From: Rhodospirillaceae bacterium
Lineage (GTDB): Bacteria > Pseudomonadota > Alphaproteobacteria > Rhodospirillales > JABHCV01
Reading direction: 5' to 3'
Assembly: GCA_018662005.1 (NCBI GenBank)
Contig: JABJHA010000004.1
Location: 330,018-394,017, forward strand
Length of the DNA stretch: 64,000 nt
Under the pieces are notes generated by a model. The model worked only from the letters and a program-made list of their open reading frames with translations. It ran no database searches and was not told the DNA's origin. Position 1 is the first letter of the stretch, and every line of letters begins with the position of its first letter. Shown here in pieces: positions 40,882 through 49,843 of this stretch. Position numbers and translations under genes: made by a program.

Positions 40882-42147
40882 ATGCCAAAGATCAAGCTAA
40901 CCAACGCCGCCGTCGAGCGGTTGAAAGCACCCGATGCGGGGCAGGTCGATTACTATGATGCAACCCTCCCCGCCTTTGGCCTCCGGGTCGGCAGGAGCAG
41001 GAAGATGTATTTCATCATCATCCGCATCCACGGGAAACGTTCACGGATTACACTGGGCCAGGCCAAGGTCGGGGATGGCCCCGGCATATCGCTGAAAGAG
41101 GCCAGAGCGAAAGCTGGGGAGGTAAGTGAGCAAACTGCCCTTGGTATTGACCCCCGCCAAACCAGGGCCGCTGAGAAGACCGCTAACAGGCAAAGGTCAG
41201 AGAACACCTTTGAAGCCGTCGCCGACTTATATATAGAACGGTACGCCAAGAAGCAGAAACGGACCTGGCGGGAAGACAAGCGAATCATCAATGTCTACTT
41301 AAATCCGGCATGGGGCGACACCCCTATCACGGACATCACCCGCGCCGACGTTGTCAGGTTACTTGATGACGTAGAGGATGCAGCCGCCGCAAAGACCGGC
41401 AAAGGCCATTACATGGCGAACAGGGTCTGCGCCTGCGCCCGTAAGATCTTTAATTGGAGCATTGATGAAAGGGCTCTTCTTGAGAACAACCCTATCGGCA
41501 GGAAGATGAAAAGAGGCGTTGAAGGTTCCCGCAAGCGGACCTTTACAGATGAGGAAATTAAGGCAATTTGGAGCGCGGCTGATGATATCGGTGGCTTCAA
41601 AGGCGGCGCCGTTAAAATGCTAATGCTGACCGGACAGCGTCTCGGGGTGGTAGCCGGGATGAAACATTCCGAAATAGTCGGCGATGTGTGGACTATCAGT
41701 GGTGATGAGGTCGGCAGGTCGAAGTCTAAACGCGATCATCTGGTGGCGATGTCAAAGCAGGCGAAGGCTGTTTATGAAACGATGCCAAAGATCGATGGCG
41801 TCGATCACGTTTTCTCCGATGGCCGGCGCGGAGATAAAGCCATCGCAATCGGAGGCAAGATTAGAAACATGATGACAAAAGAAGGGGCAGGATCTGAGTG
41901 GTGTTTCCAGAACCTGCGATCTCTTGTTGCGACTCGGATGCGCAGCCCCTTGGCAGTGTCACCCATAATCGTTGATTTGGTCCAAGGCCGTATCGATAAC
42001 TCGGTCCTTTCAAGGCATTACGATGCCAACGAATACGTCGAGGAAAAGCGGACAGCGTTACAGGCGTGGGCGAACCTGCTCGATGAGATCGTTGGCGACA
42101 CCGACCGCGACAATGTGGTTCCGATTAAGGAGGCTCATGATGATTAA
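40882..42147 (+). CDS. Tyrosine-type site-specific integrase (DUF4102/P4-like)
   Basis: A 421-residue integrase with an N-terminal arm-binding DUF4102 domain (KLTNAAVERLKAPDAGQVDY), a core-binding domain at about 110-200 and a catalytic domain from about 215. The first catalytic Arg is in MLTGQRLGVVAGMK and the Tyr is in SRHYDANEYVEEKR. Where relatives read FHDLRRT, this one has FQNLRSL, so the His of HxxR is Gln, and the later LGH motif is replaced by VQGRI. It may be inactive or a divergent variant. It lies 184 bases from the tRNA-Lys fragment, its presumed target. AGGAAA precedes the start. Confidence 0.85.
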   Translation: MPKIKLTNAAVERLKAPDAGQVDYYDATLPAFGLRVGRSRKMYFIIIRIHGKRSRITLGQAKVGDGPGISLKEARAKAGEVSEQTALGIDPRQTRAAEKTANRQRSENTFEAVADLYIERYAKKQKRTWREDKRIINVYLNPAWGDTPITDITRADVVRLLDDVEDAAAAKTGKGHYMANRVCACARKIFNWSIDERALLENNPIGRKMKRGVEGSRKRTFTDEEIKAIWSAADDIGGFKGGAVKMLMLTGQRLGVVAGMKHSEIVGDVWTISGDEVGRSKSKRDHLVAMSKQAKAVYETMPKIDGVDHVFSDGRRGDKAIAIGGKIRNMMTKEGAGSEWCFQNLRSLVATRMRSPLAVSPIIVDLVQGRIDNSVLSRHYDANEYVEEKRTALQAWANLLDEIVGDTDRDNVVPIKEAHDD

Positions 42148-42622
42148 GCGCAAGAGGTCCACACTAATCGGGTCGAGAAAAGTTATCAGGATTAAACGAG
42201 AAAAACCCCAAATCCTAGAAACGCCGACAGACAATTTTGAAGATATTTGGCCAGAATTGATTGATGCGCTCACCACATATTATGGAGGGCATGATTGGGG
42301 GCAGACAGATCCTGATTGGGCTTCTGTAGCGATGGGGCTTGCAATGGAATACCTTCCTGCATTTCAAGTTCCAGCCACGAAGAAGCCCCCCGGAACCAAT
42401 CCAGAAACGCTCAACGATCTCTTATTTGTTTCGGAGATGCAAAAACGGATTTCTAAGGGTGATAGTATAGGGAAGGCCGCTAAAAATGTGGCTAAGAAAT
42501 TTCCAGAACTCGCTAAAACGCAGAGAGCGGCACAGGATAAGTATCGCAATATAAGAAAAGATAAGAATAGGTTTCTTCGTCTCATTTATCTGTATGAGAC
42601 GTTAGGTCCTCAAAACAATTAA
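42137..42622 (+). CDS. Hypothetical island protein
   Basis: A 161-residue basic protein beginning MMIKRKRSTLIGSRKVIRIK, with an acidic and aromatic middle (FEDIWPELIDALTTYYGGHD) and a Lys-rich C-terminal half (AAKNVAKKFPELAKTQRAAQ). I do not recognise a family. The start at 42137 has AAGGAGG just upstream and overlaps the end of the integrase gene by 11 bases in another frame, so it is translationally coupled to it. A small DNA-binding accessory or regulator is possible but unproven. Confidence 0.6.
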   Translation: MMIKRKRSTLIGSRKVIRIKREKPQILETPTDNFEDIWPELIDALTTYYGGHDWGQTDPDWASVAMGLAMEYLPAFQVPATKKPPGTNPETLNDLLFVSEMQKRISKGDSIGKAAKNVAKKFPELAKTQRAAQDKYRNIRKDKNRFLRLIYLYETLGPQNN

Positions 42623-42721
42623 AATTGTGAAGTAATTCAGAAACCGGATTGCTTCACCTCCCCCCTGCCATGCGATTGCTGTTGGTACGACGTATCACAG
42701 GACAAATCGCAGAGGTGGGTT

Positions 42722-43009
42722 ATGCCGACAAATCACAACCGAGTTGATATTGCTAATCAAAATTCTCTCCCCGAACGCCTGATCGGTCGTAGAGCCCTCA
42801 CCGAGATGTTGGGCGGTATCTCCATGATGACGCTTTGGCGGCGTGAGCACGAGCCGGGGTTTCCCAAGAAAATGAAAATCGGAGGCGGCGTCTTCTGGCG
42901 GTTGTCCGATGTGATGAATTGGATAGATCTGCACGCGCAAGATGATGGCCATATCTCACAACGCCAAGTCTTGCTGAACGGCGGCACCGTCGAGGCAGCC
43001 CGTGACTGA
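42722..43009 (+). CDS. AlpA-like helix-turn-helix regulator/excisionase
   Basis: A 95-residue protein with the AlpA/MerR-like pattern ERLIGRRALTEMLGGISMMT, LWRREHEPGFPKKMKIGGGV, FWRLSDVMNWIDLHAQ. AlpA proteins control excision or integrase expression of P4-type islands and prophages. The gene lies among replication-type island genes after the integrase, the usual location. No ribosome-binding site stands out beyond AGAGGTGGG. Confidence 0.8.
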   Translation: MPTNHNRVDIANQNSLPERLIGRRALTEMLGGISMMTLWRREHEPGFPKKMKIGGGVFWRLSDVMNWIDLHAQDDGHISQRQVLLNGGTVEAARD

Positions 43010-43093
43010 CATCAAGGACCAGTGGTCTCGCGTCTCTGACGGCGATTCTCAGTCGCGGGCTTTGGTCCCCTGCAGGGTCCAGAGGCTATTTCG

Positions 43094-43837
43094 ATGACTG
43101 GGCCGAAGTCATCAATTATGCCTGCAACAGCAGTTAGAGATCCGGATTTAGATCACGCCGCGTTCCGTGTGTTATCCGTTCTATGCATCTTCACGGACAA
43201 AGGTGGTGAATGTTTCCCGAGTCTCAAGACTATTGCTAAAGAACTTGGAATATCGCCTCAAGCCGTTCATCGGCAGATTAAGAATCTAGAGCGACTCGGT
43301 CATATCAAAATCACCACTCGGTTTCGTAAAGATGGAAGTCAGACATCGAGTCTATATCAAATTCTAGGCCTTCAACATGAAGTTGAAAGGTGTTCACCTG
43401 ATGTTGACACCCCATCAACACCAGAGGTTGACCCCCCATTAACATCTGATGTTGACCCTATTAACGACCCATCTGAACAACCCAAGAAGAATATATATAA
43501 ACTTCCGTTATCTCATGAACAGGAACCAGACCCAGAAGAGCTCTTTAATCGCTGGTATGCGTATTATCCCAAGAAGGTCGATAAGGGGGGAGGCCGAAAG
43601 GCTTTTAAATCAGCCCTTCGGAAGACCTCTTTTGAAACACTATTAGATGGTGCCAAGCGCTATGCAGAGTGCGAGACATCGAAGGGCACCCCCAAACAAT
43701 TCATTTCTGGTCCTGCAAAATGGCTAAATGGCGAGCGCTGGCTTGACGAATACGACGGCAATTGTCCGGCTTCTCTCGATGAATGGGGTTCATACATTTC
43801 GAACTCAAATAGTGGAGGACTGACCGATGCAGGTTAA
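43094..43837 (+). CDS. Helix-turn-helix replication-initiation-type island protein
   Basis: A 247-residue protein with an N-terminal winged helix like that of phage and plasmid replication proteins: RDPDLDHAAFRVLSVLCIFT, CFPSLKTIAKELGISPQAVH, RQIKNLERLGHIKITTRFRK. A repetitive linker with several VDxPxxPEVDPP-type segments at about 100-130 follows, then a C-terminal domain WYAYYPKKVDKGGGRKAFKS typical of phage replisome organiser proteins. It probably starts replication of the element. The next gene overlaps its end by 11 bases. Confidence 0.7.
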   Translation: MTGPKSSIMPATAVRDPDLDHAAFRVLSVLCIFTDKGGECFPSLKTIAKELGISPQAVHRQIKNLERLGHIKITTRFRKDGSQTSSLYQILGLQHEVERCSPDVDTPSTPEVDPPLTSDVDPINDPSEQPKKNIYKLPLSHEQEPDPEELFNRWYAYYPKKVDKGGGRKAFKSALRKTSFETLLDGAKRYAECETSKGTPKQFISGPAKWLNGERWLDEYDGNCPASLDEWGSYISNSNSGGLTDAG

Positions 43838-44456
43838 GGAACTTATGCAGCGGATTGATGCTATGTACCCAAGCGCTTTCACAAACGAAACCTCCCGGCG
43901 GTCGTGGGGAAGTACATTTTATGAAATTCTTAATCCCTTTGAAGGCGAAACACTTGCCCGCGCTTGGGACGCGACGATGCGGGAGTATATCAAGGTCGCC
44001 TTTCCCAAACCGGGCGAGATCCTGACTTACTGTCATCGAGAAAAACCGGCTGCAACAAATGATGGAGGTTTTTGTCGCAATTGGAAATGGATCGAAAGGC
44101 GCAAGTCAGAACACATCGAAAATTGGAATAACGGAAATCCCAAACTTCGGAATGATGCCGAGCGAGAAGGCTGGCAGTACCAGCTTAATAACGAACTCTG
44201 GAAAAAGGCCAACCGTGTCGCCCAACAAGAATATATCCGGTTCAAGGGTGGCACCCCTTTGCGAAACGAAAACATGATGTTTTCCGAACATCAGATTGCA
44301 TCCATCCGGGGGGATTTCGTGAACAAAGGTAGCCAAGGCGGCAACCTCGGAAGGTCTGCGGGTCAGGCAATGAATGCCGCAAAGAGGAAAAATGTTAACC
44401 CACAGCCCACAATCAAACGGGATCAACCAAACGAGAAAGGAAATCAAAATGACTAA
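43827..44456 (+). CDS. Hypothetical phage/island protein, possible helicase-loader-like
   Basis: The 209-residue protein begins VKELMQRIDAMYPSAFTNET and contains IKVAFPKPGEILTYCHREKP, with a basic, Asn- and Gln-rich tail. Overlap with the helix-turn-helix replication gene suggests a paired role, as helicase loaders usually follow initiators, but I see no ATPase motif and do not recognise the family. Base composition is lower in GC than the metabolic genes. Confidence 0.55.
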   Translation: MQVKELMQRIDAMYPSAFTNETSRRSWGSTFYEILNPFEGETLARAWDATMREYIKVAFPKPGEILTYCHREKPAATNDGGFCRNWKWIERRKSEHIENWNNGNPKLRNDAEREGWQYQLNNELWKKANRVAQQEYIRFKGGTPLRNENMMFSEHQIASIRGDFVNKGSQGGNLGRSAGQAMNAAKRKNVNPQPTIKRDQPNEKGNQND

Positions 44457-44510
44457 ATCGAACAACATTAAAAATGCGTTTATCGGACTAATAATTCAGT
44501 ACATGGATTA
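44450..44510 (+). CDS. Short ORF of 20 residues, uncertain
   Basis: ATG at 44450 overlaps the stop of the upstream gene, has AAAGGA eight bases before it and encodes MTKSNNIKNAFIGLIIQYMD. It could be the first codons of a truncated gene or a small membrane peptide. It is too short to be sure. Confidence 0.2.
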
Positions 44511-44770
44511 AGCACCTAACGTTATGACAAAAAAGAATAAAACCAATAGGCCACCCCCCAAGGTTCGCTCAGAGCTTGTTTATCGTATCGGCTATCATGC
44601 ACAAAGAGAATGATCGGTGTATGGGGGGTATGGTCACCAGGTAATTCATAGCAGAAAACTCTAAACAAAAACGATCCAGTTTGCAGGGTTCACATCAGTT
44701 TACTGCTTGCTGATCCTGACAATCAGTGTCGTGTATTGTGGGGAACGCCATGACAAAATGGAACTCGTAC

Positions 44771-45109
44771 TTAGTTCTTATTTTTGGATTGATCATTCAA
44801 AATAATTGAGACGACAGGTACATTTTCCTCAGATATTGAAACTAGTATTGTTCTCACATTATTAGAAACGGTAATTTCATTAGAACTTATACACTCACCA
44901 ACCACACCTAAACGCTTTGGCACTAGGTTATCAATCGAGATGAAGAACCTGAACTCGCAACTTTCAAAAGCACAAATATTCTCGCCAACGCTTAGTTTAC
45001 AATGATGCCGATCGTTCACATACGCTATGATGTCCTCAGGCCCTATAATGCCGGTAACGCGCACAACAAGTTGTCGCTTTTCCTTATTCTGCTTTAGTTG
45101 TTGTCCCAT
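44771..45109 (-). CDS. Hypothetical protein, possibly PilZ-like
   Basis: A protein of about 112 residues beginning MGQQLKQNKEKRQLVVRVTG, with beta-strand-rich sequence SVGENICAFESCEFRFFISI and LVPKRLGVVGECISSNEITV. The alternation of strands hints at a small beta barrel, but the RxxxR motif of PilZ is not clear and I do not recognise the family. It is isolated between island genes and an IS6-like remnant. An in-frame start 11 codons upstream is possible. Confidence 0.4.
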   Translation of the reverse strand: MGQQLKQNKEKRQLVVRVTGIIGPEDIIAYVNDRHHCKLSVGENICAFESCEFRFFISIDNLVPKRLGVVGECISSNEITVSNNVRTILVSISEENVPVVSIILNDQSKNKN

Positions 45110-45175
45110 AAAGAAACACATTTCTCCTGCCAATACCGACAACCAATTTTATTCCAATGTAGCAGTCGAGAGACC

Positions 45176-45374
45176 GGTACTGTCACATTAAACCCGCTTT
45201 GACGATCATATCCTGAACTCAAAATTTTGGAATGAAAAATCAGACCCCATTCCGCTATTTCAATACATCACCTGAAATTATCCGGCTTGCTGTGATGGCC
45301 CTCAATCTTTTCGTTGCCTTCCTGGTATTTGCTCCCAACGGTATTACCGGCGGGCGGTTTGAAAAGTTCAGGTG
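45176..45374 (+). pseudogene. IS6-like element left-end remnant, copy 1
   Basis: A sequence beginning GGTACTGTCACATTAAA leads to an ATG at 45232 encoding MKNQTPFRYFNTSPEIIRLA. This matches the start of IS6-family transposases as I know them (MKNxxPFRYFKTSPEIIxLAVM). After about 21 residues the frame switches to unrelated hydrophobic sequence and stops at 45373. A second such remnant in the same orientation lies at 58373. Confidence 0.65.
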
Positions 45375-45424
45375 AATGAAGACTGGAGGTTTCTGTATTC
45401 TGGATCATTTGACGTTACATTGCC

Positions 45425-46291
45425 TCAATTGGCCCCGGATAGGATGGCAATGCCCGCGAATACGAGGGCAATTCCGAGCCATTGCGGCCCGTTGATACGC
45501 TCGCGTAAAATGATCCAGGCCAGCAGCACCGTGATTACACCGAAAGTCGATGCGGTTACGGCAGCCACTTCCGCGTTGGCTCCCTGACTGCCCGCGAAGA
45601 GCGCAATATAACCGCCGGAGTCCAACAAACCCTGCACTGTCAGAAACGGCCACCATCTAACTGGCAACGCAGGCGCACGCCGTCTTCCGGCGAAAATGAG
45701 AATAAGGGTCGCGAGGCTGACTAGACGGCCCATCCAAAGCGTCTGGATTTCGCCATAGATCGGCGCAGCGGCCTGACCGGCAACAACCAAAACCGCATAG
45801 GCAATACTGGATAGCACGGCGATAAGGACTGTCTTACGGAACTTCTTACGGATACGGCTGACTCCGGCGCCTCCAGTCTCCGCGCTCCACGCGACAATGG
45901 CGGCGCCGGCGATGGTCACGGCCATCGCGGCCCATTCAATCATTCCTGGCCGAACACCGCTAACGACAAAATAGAACAGCAGCACCAGGACCGGATGGGC
46001 AGCGACGATCGGTGCAACGACACTGACCGGTCCACGTGCCAACCCCAGATAAAGGAGTAGCGTCATCACGGTTGTCGCTGCACCGTTAATAGCCACCAGC
46101 CAAAGGCCGTGCGTGTCCCATACAATCTGCGCACCGGCGCCCCAAACCCATAGGCTGACCAGAGCCGTACTGGCAAGCAGCATACCGAGCAGTGCGTTAT
46201 GGTGACCGATGGCACGGCTTGAAAACCGCCCCATAAAATCGGCCGATCCCAAGCCGACAGCACAGATGCCACCGAACAGAGCCGCATTCAT
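45425..46291 (-). CDS. EamA/DMT-superfamily transporter
   Basis: This 288-residue membrane protein has ten hydrophobic segments in two EamA repeats, for example YLGLARGPVSVVAPIVAAHP in the first and AAVTASTFGVITVLLAWIIL in the second. The substrate is unknown. It is the last gene of a minus-strand operon that starts with the glutamine-synthetase-like gene, so it may export a product or toxic intermediate of that pathway. It ends near the IS6-like remnant. Confidence 0.85.
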   Translation of the reverse strand: MNAALFGGICAVGLGSADFMGRFSSRAIGHHNALLGMLLASTALVSLWVWGAGAQIVWDTHGLWLVAINGAATTVMTLLLYLGLARGPVSVVAPIVAAHPVLVLLFYFVVSGVRPGMIEWAAMAVTIAGAAIVAWSAETGGAGVSRIRKKFRKTVLIAVLSSIAYAVLVVAGQAAAPIYGEIQTLWMGRLVSLATLILIFAGRRRAPALPVRWWPFLTVQGLLDSGGYIALFAGSQGANAEVAAVTASTFGVITVLLAWIILRERINGPQWLGIALVFAGIAILSGAN

Positions 46292-46383
46292 GGTGACGCC
46301 TCCACTACCTTTCGCAGGCCGGCGGATAAGGTGTAGGCAATGTCCGCAATAGAGCAGTAAATCGGCCGGGCTCTCTGGGTCAT

Positions 46384-47244
46384 TCAGTGTGGATTGTCCC
46401 CGATAAACTTGACAATTTCACTGGCAAAATCCTCCGGTGCATCCTGTTGTAGCCAATGAGAAGCGTTTTCGAGCCGGACCAGTGTGGCATTTGGAATTTC
46501 TTTAGCCAGTTTCTCTCCATCGTTAATTTTCTGCCACGGGTCATGTACACCCCACAACACCAAAGTCGGCGCTGAAATTTCACGATGGCGGTGAACCAGC
46601 ATGGTGGTGTGATTGGTGTTGAGCGAACTGGCATTTCGAATGAGGCTAATCTTGCCTTCCTCGGTGCTATAGGGGGCGACGATATTGCGCTCAAATTCCG
46701 GCGTCAGGCGATCCAAGTTGTGTAAGCCATCCGGTAGGCCAGAAGCCACAAACGCGGCAATCTCAGTCGCCGGCTTGGAGCGCCAGTCCGGATTCCCCAA
46801 ATCAATCATGTCGTCGATTGGCCAAGAATCGTAAGCGACTACGTTGGTTAACACCAACCGTTGGACCCGATCCGGGTGCTCAATGGCCATGATCAGGGCG
46901 ACGCCGCCGCCAGTGTCATGCCCGACGATTGTTGCCTGGCTGATATCGAGCGCGTCCATGAAACTTAAGATCATTCGCGTCTGAGCACGGAGTGATCGAT
47001 CGAACTGATCACGCTTGTCTGAGTAGCCGTGGCCAAGAAAATCCGGCGCTAAAACCCTGCAGTGCGGCTCAAGTAGCGGGATCACGTCGTGATACAAATA
47101 GGACCAGGTTGGAATACCGTGCAACAGGATAACCGGTTCACCCATTCCCACGTCGGTATAGGCAACCTCCAGCGGGACGTCAGCGAGATTGTCGAGGTTC
47201 AACTTTTTCTGGCGCGAAACGAACTGCTCAAAATCGTCGGTCAT
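46384..47244 (-). CDS. Alpha/beta hydrolase, haloalkane dehalogenase/epoxide hydrolase-like
   Basis: The 286-residue hydrolase has the oxyanion motif LLHGIPTWSYLYHDV and a nucleophile elbow VGHDTGGGVAL, where the nucleophile is Asp rather than Ser. Asp is typical of haloalkane dehalogenases and epoxide hydrolases; the Trp that follows it in dehalogenases is Thr here. The acid is probably in VLWGVHDPWQ and the His in ENASHWLQQDAPE. I chose the ATG at 47244, preceded by GAGAAGG. Role in the operon is unknown; it could open an epoxide or hydrolyse an ester or amide. Confidence 0.82.
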   Translation of the reverse strand: MTDDFEQFVSRQKKLNLDNLADVPLEVAYTDVGMGEPVILLHGIPTWSYLYHDVIPLLEPHCRVLAPDFLGHGYSDKRDQFDRSLRAQTRMILSFMDALDISQATIVGHDTGGGVALIMAIEHPDRVQRLVLTNVVAYDSWPIDDMIDLGNPDWRSKPATEIAAFVASGLPDGLHNLDRLTPEFERNIVAPYSTEEGKISLIRNASSLNTNHTTMLVHRHREISAPTLVLWGVHDPWQKINDGEKLAKEIPNATLVRLENASHWLQQDAPEDFASEIVKFIGDNPH

Positions 47245-47279
47245 ACCTTCTCTCATTATCTAACGGATTGATACCGCAT

Positions 47280-48065
47280 TCAGAACTGCGCGGACTTCTC
47301 CGTCACCTCCTGATACCAGATCATCCGAGTTCCGATTTTGCCGCGCACTTTCCACTTCATGGATTTTGGAGTCGCCTCAATGGCATCTAAAAGGTCTTGA
47401 ATGTGCGTACGAATGACATTTCCTTCATCTTCGCTGATCGCCGGGAATTCCTGAATGTGTTCCGGCACACGTTTCAGGTTGGTCGTGAATGTGTGATAAA
47501 AACCCCAGTCATGGGACATCATGTCACAGATATAACGAACATCAATGTGCTTGTTCCCATCGGCGGGCGAGCCCAGCGGATGCTCCAGCATCAGCACAAG
47601 CGTGTCTTTAAAATCTTTGAGGTTAATTTCAACGATCTGCATTTTCTCGAGCAGCAAATCGGTCGTAGATATGGTGGGCATATCGATATCCAGTCGCCCC
47701 TCAAACGGAATACGGTGGCAAAAATAAAGTTCATCGGCAAATACATCAACGTTCAGATTTGATTCAGGGTGAAGATAAATATGCCGTGTACCTTCCGAGG
47801 CGACATAGACGCCCTCATCAGGGACATAACCCTCACCGATAAGGAACTCTCGGATTTCCTGATTCTGGCTTTTTAAACCAGCAAAATCCACATCGGTCAA
47901 AACACGAGCCATATCGTCAAACAGGTGCAGATTTTTCGGGCACTGAATTCGATAAGCGATTGAGCCGAGGATTCGCAATTGAATTCCACGTTTCTCCGCT
48001 TCGCTGACCAACCGAAGGCCCTCATCGACAAATTCCAAGTGCAGGTTTTGGCTTTCTTCAGACAT
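47280..48065 (-). CDS. Nucleotidyltransferase-fold protein
   Basis: A protein of about 261 residues. Near its start it reads IQLRILGSIAYRI, then VLTDVDFAGLKSQ, then NLNVDVFADELYF. The GS, the Asp-x-Asp and a third Asp on a later strand fit the nucleotidyltransferase fold, although the spacing between GS and DVD is longer than in the minimal pattern. The rest is helical. Some such proteins adenylylate or uridylylate partner proteins, others modify small molecules. It lies in the same operon as a glutamine-synthetase-like ligase and a metallophosphoesterase. GAGAGGATGG precedes the start. Confidence 0.65.
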   Translation of the reverse strand: MSEESQNLHLEFVDEGLRLVSEAEKRGIQLRILGSIAYRIQCPKNLHLFDDMARVLTDVDFAGLKSQNQEIREFLIGEGYVPDEGVYVASEGTRHIYLHPESNLNVDVFADELYFCHRIPFEGRLDIDMPTISTTDLLLEKMQIVEINLKDFKDTLVLMLEHPLGSPADGNKHIDVRYICDMMSHDWGFYHTFTTNLKRVPEHIQEFPAISEDEGNVIRTHIQDLLDAIEATPKSMKWKVRGKIGTRMIWYQEVTEKSAQF

Positions 48066-48116
48066 CAACCATCCTCTCGTTTGTTATCCGAAATATTATG
48101 CCATCGAGTCTCATTG

Positions 48117-48144
48117 AGCCCCGAAACCTTGTGGTTTCGGGGCT
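48117..48144 (-). repeat. Perfect intercistronic stem-loop
   Basis: AGCCCCGAAACC (48117-48128) and GGTTTCGGGGCT (48133-48144) form a 12-base perfect stem with a TTGT loop between the permease and nucleotidyltransferase genes. No T-run follows on the minus strand, so it may set a processing or stability boundary inside the operon rather than end it. Confidence 0.7.
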
Positions 48145-48173
48145 AGGGGAGATTGCGGATTGGCTCCGCATTA

Positions 48174-49787
48174 TTATTCTATAGGAATTTCCTTGAACGC
48201 AAGGGTAACGTCGATGCCCTGCGCTTTTCGGATCTGCTTCATAACTGAATAGAAGACGAGGCCGATCACGAACACGCCGCCGACAATGGCAACCTGCTGC
48301 GGATCGTGTCCCGCCGCCGACGGATCAAGATACAGAGTCCAAAAATAGAACTGAGCAGCGGCACAACCCAACGTGCAGGCCACGGTCATCATTGGCAGTC
48401 CCATAATCTTCTTGGTCGCGATTGGTGATTTTTCGTAGATCTGCGGACGCAAGTAGGGGAAGAAGATCCCCGCGCCGAGAACGATACTCCACGCCAAAAC
48501 CGCGGCTTCGATCAGGATCACAATGGCCGAGAAGAAGTCCGTGAAGACGAAAAGGGCCATGAACACGATAGTGACGAGCGTGCTGACGATGATAGCCACC
48601 ACCGGCGTATGACGCGTTGGCGAAATTGTCGCCCACGCCTCAGGCGCGATCCGGTCGAACGACCATGCCACAATGGCGCGGACGCCGAACGTTTGCATTC
48701 CCGGTATCCACATCCACATCCAGAAGATGAAGCCTAGGGAAACCAAAACACAGACCACCGCCGATCCGGTTAACACGCCGGCCAGAAGCGTAATCGTCGG
48801 GTCAACTTGGACACCAACGCCTGTCAGAAGGTTAAAGGCCGCGGTGCCGAGGAACTCGTAACCGAACACATCTAGGCACAACGTAATGGTGATGACCCAG
48901 ATAATGGTCGCCAAAATTATCGCACCCAGCATGCCATAGGTCTGCGACTTCTCGACAGACTTCACTTCGCCGCCAATGGCAATGGAAAAAGCGGCGCCAA
49001 TCAACGGCAGGAAGGGCCAATTGGAAACCAACCACGTCTGGTTCCAGTCGATGTTCCCGTCCCATCCCCATCCGGCTTCCTTGCCCGATGCAATAATCGC
49101 CTGATAGGGCTCCTTGGTTTCCAGAATTGGGCTCATCAGTGTATTGAAGCTTGCGATAAATTCCTCGTTGGATCCGCCCATCAGAACGGCGATCAGCAGG
49201 ATAGAGCCAAGAATTGCTGCGGACAGAACGAACCGTTGGGTCGCCAAATAAAACCGCATGCCCGATGACAGGATAATGCCCGACAGAATTAGAATTGCCG
49301 AACCGATAATAAATGTCGGCCACGGCTCCAGAACCCACGCACCGGCGTTTACCCATGCATCGCTGCCGGTCAGATATCCGATGAACGTGAAGGCCGGCGA
49401 AATACCGAGAAGGATGATCCAGTACGCCGCGATCGCGCAATAGAAAAGCCACGCGGTGATTTCCACCAGACTCAGGGTCAGGGCGAGACCAGGTGGCAGA
49501 ATACGCGATGCGAATACATAGATGCCACCAGATCTGGGCAGCGTCGTGGACCAAGTGATAAATCCGAACGCAATGCAGCACATCATTGCCGCTGCAAGCA
49601 GACAGGCCCAGATGAGATCGCCGCCCGGGTAGAATGCGGGCCCGTAAAGCATAATGCTCGCGACGCCAAGTCCGACGCTGACGAGACCGAGATTGTAAAT
49701 AAAGGTATCCAGTCCGCTCGCCGTCCGAATCAATCCGGACGCCTTGCGAAGAAAAATCCTTTGTTCGCCTCCTGTATCTTCTGACAT
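48174..49787 (-). CDS. APC-superfamily amino acid/polyamine permease
   Basis: This 537-residue protein has about twelve membrane segments; the first region reads TFIYNLGLVSVGLGVASIML, and a consensus-like GGIYVFASRILPPGLALTLS follows the second segment. GGEVKSVEKSQTYGMLGAII is a typical APC motif region. APC permeases import amino acids, polyamines or amines. Its place between a metallophosphoesterase and a nucleotidyltransferase-type gene in the glutamine-synthetase-like operon suggests it brings in the amine the ligase acts on. Confidence 0.88.
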   Translation of the reverse strand: MSEDTGGEQRIFLRKASGLIRTASGLDTFIYNLGLVSVGLGVASIMLYGPAFYPGGDLIWACLLAAAMMCCIAFGFITWSTTLPRSGGIYVFASRILPPGLALTLSLVEITAWLFYCAIAAYWIILLGISPAFTFIGYLTGSDAWVNAGAWVLEPWPTFIIGSAILILSGIILSSGMRFYLATQRFVLSAAILGSILLIAVLMGGSNEEFIASFNTLMSPILETKEPYQAIIASGKEAGWGWDGNIDWNQTWLVSNWPFLPLIGAAFSIAIGGEVKSVEKSQTYGMLGAIILATIIWVITITLCLDVFGYEFLGTAAFNLLTGVGVQVDPTITLLAGVLTGSAVVCVLVSLGFIFWMWMWIPGMQTFGVRAIVAWSFDRIAPEAWATISPTRHTPVVAIIVSTLVTIVFMALFVFTDFFSAIVILIEAAVLAWSIVLGAGIFFPYLRPQIYEKSPIATKKIMGLPMMTVACTLGCAAAQFYFWTLYLDPSAAGHDPQQVAIVGGVFVIGLVFYSVMKQIRKAQGIDVTLAFKEIPIE

Positions 49788-49843
49788 ATCTTTGTCCCCT
49801 TTTGTTGTTTCAAAGTCTTAGGCCAGATGGGTGTTTGCGCACA

